DNA from: Giesbergeria sp.
GTDB taxonomy: Bacteria; Pseudomonadota; Gammaproteobacteria; Burkholderiales; Burkholderiaceae_C
DNA length: 50,255 nucleotides
Reading direction: 5' to 3'
NCBI RefSeq assembly: GCF_028686475.1
Contig: NZ_JAQUCA010000022.1
Location: 1-50,255 of the forward strand
In this document: piece after piece, positions 46,524-50,255 of the stretch
How the letters are laid out: each line of letters starts with the position of its first letter
Position numbering within the stretch: the first letter of the stretch is position 1
Translations under genes and position numbers: made by a program
Notes under the pieces: model-generated
Seen by the model: only the letters and a program-made list of their open reading frames with translations
Told to the model about the DNA's origin: nothing
The model's database searches: none

Positions 46524-48077
46524 ATGGCATCCACTATCAACACCAATGTCGCTTCCCTGACCGCGCAGCGCAATCTGAGCACCAGCCAAGCGTCGCTGAA
46601 CACGTCGATCAACCGCTTGTCCTCCGGGCTGCGTATCAACACCGCTAAAGACGATGCCGCTGGCTTGGCCATCTCGGAGCGTTTTACCAGCCAAATCCGT
46701 GGCACCAACCAAGCTGCACGCAATGCCAACGATGGTATTTCTTTGTCGCAAGTGGCCGAAGGGGCGCTGAAAGCTTCCGGCGATATTTTGCAACGGGTGC
46801 GCGAGTTGGCGGTGCAATCGGCCAATGCTACTAACAGTGCCAGTGACCGCAAAGCACTGCAACAAGAAGTAAGCCAATTGGTGGCCGAGTTGGATCGTAT
46901 CTCCTTGACCACCGAATTTAACGGCAAAAAGTTGCTGGATGGCACTTTTGGTACCGCTCAATTCCAGGTGGGGGCCAATGCCAACCAAACGATTATTGCC
47001 AACACCGCCAATATGCGGGCTGCTACCTATGGTAATAACCAGAATACGGCAGTGAGTGGGTTTGGCATGCCACCAGCAGGACCTGCTGCATATGATCCTC
47101 TTGCAGTTCCTTTACTCCCTCCCGCTAACGGAATTGCAGGTGGCGGTACCATTCAGATTAGTGGATCGCCTAGCAGTAGTGGAGTGGCTGTGGAAGATCC
47201 TGAAACGGCTGCCAGCATTGCCAACAAGATCAACGGCATTTCAGATAAGACTGGGGTGACGGCCACCGCGCGTACCCAAGCAGCACTGGTGTTTAGTGAT
47301 GGTGTTACTGATCCAGTCAGCGGTGCTTTCTCGCTCAGTTTGGTCTCTAACAATACTCAGCCAGTAACCATTGCCTTTAATTTAGAAGGAACGACCAGTT
47401 CCGATCGTTTGGCTCCTGCTGTGGCAGCTGTGAATGAGCAGACCGCTAAAACCGGCATCACCGCTAGCCTATCCTCTGATGGCAAGCAGTTGCTTCTGAC
47501 CAATGCCAGTGGTAATGATATTTCAGTCGGTACGATCACCAATATTACTAATGCTGAGACCATTGACATTTACAAACTGGGAGCTGATGGTCAGTCATAT
47601 GATGGAACTGGAGACCCAACACTTTCAGGAGCCGCTGTACAATTGCCTACTATTGGTGATGATCAATTTGTAACCACCAGTGGTTACCTTACGCTAGATT
47701 CTAACCTGTCGTTCAATGTCACGGATGGCGGTGGCGTATTGAATGCGGGAGCGTCTCGACTGCAACGTGTTTCTGACTTGGATGTCACCACTTTTGAAAA
47801 CGCCACCAATGCCCTCAAAACCGTCGATTCGGCCTTGGCTTTTGTCAGCAGCGAGCGTGCCAAGCTGGGTGCTATGCAAGCCCGCTTTGAAACCGCTATC
47901 AACAACCTGAATATCACCTCAGAGAACCTGTCCGCTTCGCGTTCGCGCATTATGGACGCCGATTTTGCGGTAGAAACCGCCAACCTGTCGCGGGTGCAAA
48001 TTCTGCAACAGGCCGGCACGGCGATGGTGGCGCAAGCCAACCAGATTCCACAGGGCGTGCTCTCGCTGCTGAAATAA
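46524..48077 (+). CDS. fliC: Flagellin FliC (gene 2)
   Basis: A 517-residue flagellin starting at ATG 46524 after TAGGAG. The first 180 residues and last 90 closely resemble gene 1 ([32 protein letters not shown] at the end). The central domain (about 185-420) differs in length and sequence and its DNA is AT-richer, with GGAACGACC-like codon use unlike the rest. A strong terminator follows at 48080-48134. The frame continues 61 codons upstream without flagellin similarity. The two genes probably give different filament antigens or are used at different times. Confidence 0.96.
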   Translation: MASTINTNVASLTAQRNLSTSQASLNTSINRLSSGLRINTAKDDAAGLAISERFTSQIRGTNQAARNANDGISLSQVAEGALKASGDILQRVRELAVQSANATNSASDRKALQQEVSQLVAELDRISLTTEFNGKKLLDGTFGTAQFQVGANANQTIIANTANMRAATYGNNQNTAVSGFGMPPAGPAAYDPLAVPLLPPANGIAGGGTIQISGSPSSSGVAVEDPETAASIANKINGISDKTGVTATARTQAALVFSDGVTDPVSGAFSLSLVSNNTQPVTIAFNLEGTTSSDRLAPAVAAVNEQTAKTGITASLSSDGKQLLLTNASGNDISVGTITNITNAETIDIYKLGADGQSYDGTGDPTLSGAAVQLPTIGDDQFVTTSGYLTLDSNLSFNVTDGGGVLNAGASRLQRVSDLDVTTFENATNALKTVDSALAFVSSERAKLGAMQARFETAINNLNITSENLSASRSRIMDADFAVETANLSRVQILQQAGTAMVAQANQIPQGVLSLLK

Positions 48078-48079
48078 TA

Positions 48080-48134
48080 GCCAGCGCTTGCGCCTGCCGC
48101 CAGCCAGCCGCCTGCCAGGCGCGCTGGCTTTTTT
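48080..48134 (+). terminator. Intrinsic terminator after flagellin gene 2
   Basis: GCCAGC (48080-48085) pairs with GCTGGC (48123-48128), and inside it GCGCCTG (48090-48096) pairs with CAGGCGC (48116-48122). Six T follow at 48129-48134. Confidence 0.85.
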
Positions 48135-48154
48135 GTTGGCCCATCCCCATCACC

Positions 48155-49063
48155 ATGCACACTTCCACCGAATCCCAAGCCTCCGACAGCCCCTCCCACG
48201 CGCAGCACAAGCTAGAAAAACGCCTGTACCGCCAAGTGCGCCAAGCGGTGAATGATTTTGGCCTGCTTGCAGACGGCGACCGCATTATGGTTTGCCTCTC
48301 GGGCGGCAAAGACAGCTATGGCCTGTTGGATTTTTTGCTCAAACTGCAACGCCGGGGCGCGCCACGCTTTGACATCGTGGCCGTCAACTTAGACCAAAAA
48401 CAGCCCGGTTTTCCGGCCCATGTGCTGCCCGAGTACCTGACACGCTTGGGCGTGCCGTTCCATATCGAAACCCAAGACACTTACAGCGTGGTGAAAAAGC
48501 ACATCCCCGAAGGCAAAACCATGTGCAGCCTGTGTTCGCGCTTGCGCCGGGGCATTTTGTACCGGCTGGCTGATGAGTTGGGTTGCAAAAAAATTGCCTT
48601 GGGCCACCACCGCGACGATATGCTGCAAACCTTCTTGCTGAATATGTTTTTTGGCGGCAAGCTCAAGGGTATGCCGCCCAAAGTGGTAAGCGACCGGGGC
48701 AACCATTTGGTGATTCGCCCGCTCGCTTATGTGGCCGAGGCCGATTTGGCCCGTTGGGCGCAGTTGCGCGCCTTCCCGATTATTCCGTGTACCTTGTGCG
48801 GCAGCCAAGAAAATTTGCAACGCCAGCAAATGGGCCAAATGCTGCGCGATTGGCAAAGCCAGTATCCGGGCCGGATTGAGAATATGGCGGTGGCGCTGCA
48901 AAACTTGGTGCCCTCGCACTTTATGGACAGTCGGCATTTTGATTTCAAGGCGCTGCAAGCTACCGGCGTAGCCGACCCGGCAGGCGATAAAGCCTTTGAT
49001 CCGGAAGAGTTTCCGGCCTTTGTGCCCAGTGCCTTTGCGGGGCTGCCTGTGGTGCCGCATTGA
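48155..49063 (+). CDS. ttcA: tRNA 2-thiocytidine(32) synthetase TtcA
   Basis: A 302-residue iron-sulfur PP-loop enzyme that thiolates C32 of some tRNAs. PP-loop [16 protein letters not shown] near residue 48, the two cluster-binding CxxC motifs ([10 protein letters not shown] and [11 protein letters not shown]) and [20 protein letters not shown] are intact. The start ATG 48155 is about 20 bases after the flagellin terminator. The IS1380 remnant begins 24 bases after its stop. Confidence 0.97.
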   Translation: MHTSTESQASDSPSHAQHKLEKRLYRQVRQAVNDFGLLADGDRIMVCLSGGKDSYGLLDFLLKLQRRGAPRFDIVAVNLDQKQPGFPAHVLPEYLTRLGVPFHIETQDTYSVVKKHIPEGKTMCSLCSRLRRGILYRLADELGCKKIALGHHRDDMLQTFLLNMFFGGKLKGMPPKVVSDRGNHLVIRPLAYVAEADLARWAQLRAFPIIPCTLCGSQENLQRQQMGQMLRDWQSQYPGRIENMAVALQNLVPSHFMDSRHFDFKALQATGVADPAGDKAFDPEEFPAFVPSAFAGLPVVPH

Positions 49064-49087
49064 CTGACGGCTTGTTGAAGAATAGAT

Positions 49088-49804
49088 CCTGAATCCGTGA
49101 CAAAAAAAGCACCTCCCGGCCACCCCGGCCTCAGCCGATTTTTTCTGCAAATATGCACCCGCATTGCACCCTAATGCCCTCCTGCGCCGCTGTTCGCGTG
49201 CTTTTTGTCACTCCAATCGCACCACAAAGCGGGTATTTTGGCTATCTAGGGCGCAAGCGGGCAGGCGACCCCCTCGGAGAGGCTCTCCGCTTTGCATCGG
49301 TGTTTGATTGAATACATTGTTTACTTGCTTGCTCCCTCCATCGGTGGGACTGGCTTACGCCGTGTCGTCCAGTTGCCGCCAGTGGCGCTCAAACACCGTA
49401 AAGGCCGCGTCGTTTTTACCCAGTCCCAGCACCCACTGGCGCGCGTGGTGCACCATGCGGGCTGCTTTGAACATCATCTCCTGCATCACGGTACGAATGC
49501 GCCGACGCTGGGCCTCATGGCGCATCGGCGCTTCGGGTTCGTGCAGCGTGTGCTGGCCTATCAGGCGCAGCAGATTCATCGCCACTGCCCGGAAATTGAG
49601 CATCGACCAGACGGTTGAGGTTGATGCGCTGGAGGTACTTGCCAATCAAGGCCAGACCGGCCTGGGCGCTCAGGTCGTAGGGCAACTGTTTGAGAATGAA
49701 ATTGGGCATGGGGATTCACCTGCTGGGTGAACAGTATTTGGAGCCTAAACTATTGATTTCAATAGGGAAACTGGAGATTTTTGACATGAATTCACGGATT
49801 CAGG
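49088..49804 (-). mobile_element. IS1380-family element, internally deleted (717 bp)
   Basis: Bounded by perfect 13-bp inverted repeats CCTGAATCCGTGA (49088-49100) and TCACGGATTCAGG (49792-49804). It carries only the first 40 or so and the last 85 or so residues of a transposase that is normally about 450 residues. Flanking tetramers differ (AGAT left, TTCA right), so no target duplication remains. Its left 167 bases match 1-167 in inverted orientation. Confidence 0.8.
49355..49709 (-). pseudogene. IS1380-family transposase, N- and C-terminal remnants joined
   Basis: From ATG 49709 the frame reads MPNFILKQLPYDLSAQAGLA and LIGKYLQRINLNRLVD, the standard IS1380 N-terminus. Near 49615 the frame changes to the family C-terminus (FRAVAMNLLRLIGQ, RRIRTVMQEMMFKAARMVHH, WVLGLGKNDAAFTVFERHW), stopping at 49355. 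The catalytic DDE core is gone, so it cannot transpose by itself. Confidence 0.8.
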
Positions 49805-49867
49805 TTCATCGCAATAGTGCGTCACTTTGAGGATTTCGTGGGCTTCTTGTTCTTCGAGCTTTTGCAA
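49745..49867 (-). pseudogene. Truncated unknown gene downstream of the antitoxin
   Basis: A TTG at 49867 with AGGGAG upstream opens a frame whose first 21 codons (MQKLEEQEAHEILKVTHYCD and E) look like real helical protein. It then runs into the IS1380 end at 49804 and stops at 49745. I do not recognise it. Possibly the next gene of a toxin-antitoxin operon cut off by the insertion. Confidence 0.35.
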
Positions 49868-49878
49868 AAAATACTCCC

Positions 49879-50145
49879 TTATTTTTCAATCGGCTTGCCT
49901 ACCAGACGCACACCCAGAGCCTTGCAGATACGATAAATGGTGTCAAAGCGTGGTTGTGATTGGGGGCGCAGTGCCTTGTACAGTGCCTCGCGGGTCAGGC
50001 CCGATTGCGCCGCCACTGCCGTCATGCCCCGCGCACGGGCCACCACGTTAAGTGCGTGATAAAACGCTGGCATATCGTCTCGTTCCAGCACCAAGGTTAG
50101 ATAGTTGGCAATGTCCTCTTGGGTGTTGAGGGTTAGCAGCAGAAC
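49879..50145 (-). pseudogene. Addiction-module antidote protein (HigA-like HTH antitoxin), N-terminus lost
   Basis: The frame from just after a stop at 50146-50148 reads LNTQEDIANYLTLVLERDD, then ARARGMTAVAAQSGLTREAL and FDTIYRICKALGVRL, matching a small XRE-type antitoxin family paired with RelE/HigB-like toxins. About ten N-terminal residues including the start codon are missing at the point where the IS607-type element begins. TTG 50094 could give a 71-residue shortened product. No toxin gene is in the window; it may lie beyond the right edge on the other side of the insertion. Confidence 0.7.
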
Positions 50146-50151
50146 TCAATG

Positions 50152-50177
50152 AATCTACTCAAATCTACGCTAATCTA
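50152..50177 (+). repeat. Three AATCTA iterons with 10-bp spacing at IS607-type left end
   Basis: AATCTA occurs at 50152-50157, 50162-50167 and 50172-50177, exactly one helical turn apart, just before the recombinase start at 50184. Probably binding sites for the recombinase or its HTH domain. Confidence 0.55.
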
Positions 50178-50183
50178 TCCATT

Positions 50184-50255
50184 ATGAACAGATTAATAAG
50201 TATAGGAGAAGCAGCAAAGGCATTAGGTGTGTCCATAACAACCTTGCGCCGCTGG
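50184..50255 (+). CDS. tnpA: IS607-family serine recombinase TnpA (partial, runs off the window)
   Basis: Only the first 24 residues are present: MNRLISIGEAAKALGVSITT then LRRW. This is the MerR-like helix-turn-helix that begins IS607-family serine transposases. The catalytic serine domain would follow beyond 50255. Its element has disrupted the antitoxin gene to its left. Much AT-richer than the flanking chromosome. Confidence 0.75.
   Translation, partial: MNRLISIGEAAKALGVSITTLRRW

Noticed and set aside
49084-49808. Four-base target duplication around the IS1380 element
   Set aside because: The flanks are AGAT and TTCA. The matching ATCT at 168-171 by the left copy does not fit a simple inversion between two duplicated sites, since the outer flank here is TTCA.

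Overview
The window looks like a chromosomal segment of a betaproteobacterium, most likely Burkholderiales and close to Comamonadaceae. This is inferred from the order rpmH-rnpA-yidD-yidC-mnmE next to dnaA, from the flagellin and flagellar gene sequences, and from the GC-rich codon use with frequent CTA-GAG and TTG-GCC. No rRNA, tRNA or CRISPR array was seen.

Region 1 (1-14160) is a damaged defence island. The end of an IS1380-family element cuts into a type III methyltransferase gene, leaving only its C-terminal part. Then follow an SF2 helicase with a C-terminal PD-(D/E)XK nuclease motif, a MidA-type methyltransferase overlapping it by 4 nt, a SNF2 helicase, a second type III Mod gene broken at an A7 tract, an intact Res gene, the tail of an AAA ATPase, a DUF2905 membrane protein and a stand-alone TnpB element. 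Two homopolymers (C8 at 885-892 and A7 at 8583-8589) sit exactly where one base decides the reading frame of each Mod gene.

Region 2 (14170-24281) is the replication-origin neighbourhood and housekeeping genes. rpmH, rnpA, yidD, yidC and mnmE run leftward and dnaA runs rightward, with DnaA boxes between rpmH and dnaA. dnaA is not followed by dnaN. Next come an OmpA-type lipoprotein, MltA, a MarR regulator with a clear palindromic operator, recA and recX.

Region 3 (24372-29150) is a tripartite export operon: a NodT/TolC-like outer-membrane factor, a MacA-like adaptor, and a MacB-like transporter split into ATPase and permease genes.

Region 4 (29235-48134) is a large flagellar cluster. fliF-G-H-I-J-K and fliL-M-N-O-P-Q-R run leftward, with fliE divergent from fliF. 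Then come fliT, fliS, fliD, a small odd ORF ending in a flagellin-like tail, flagellin gene 1 (minus) and flagellin gene 2 (plus). The two flagellin genes are divergent and separated by a decayed AAA-ATPase-like/PD-(D/E)XK gene.

Region 5 (48155-50255) holds ttcA, an internally deleted IS1380-family element whose end is an inverted near-copy of bases 1-167, a truncated antitoxin gene, and the start of an IS607-family serine recombinase running off the window. The two IS1380 copies are inverted relative to each other and bracket about 49 kb including dnaA.
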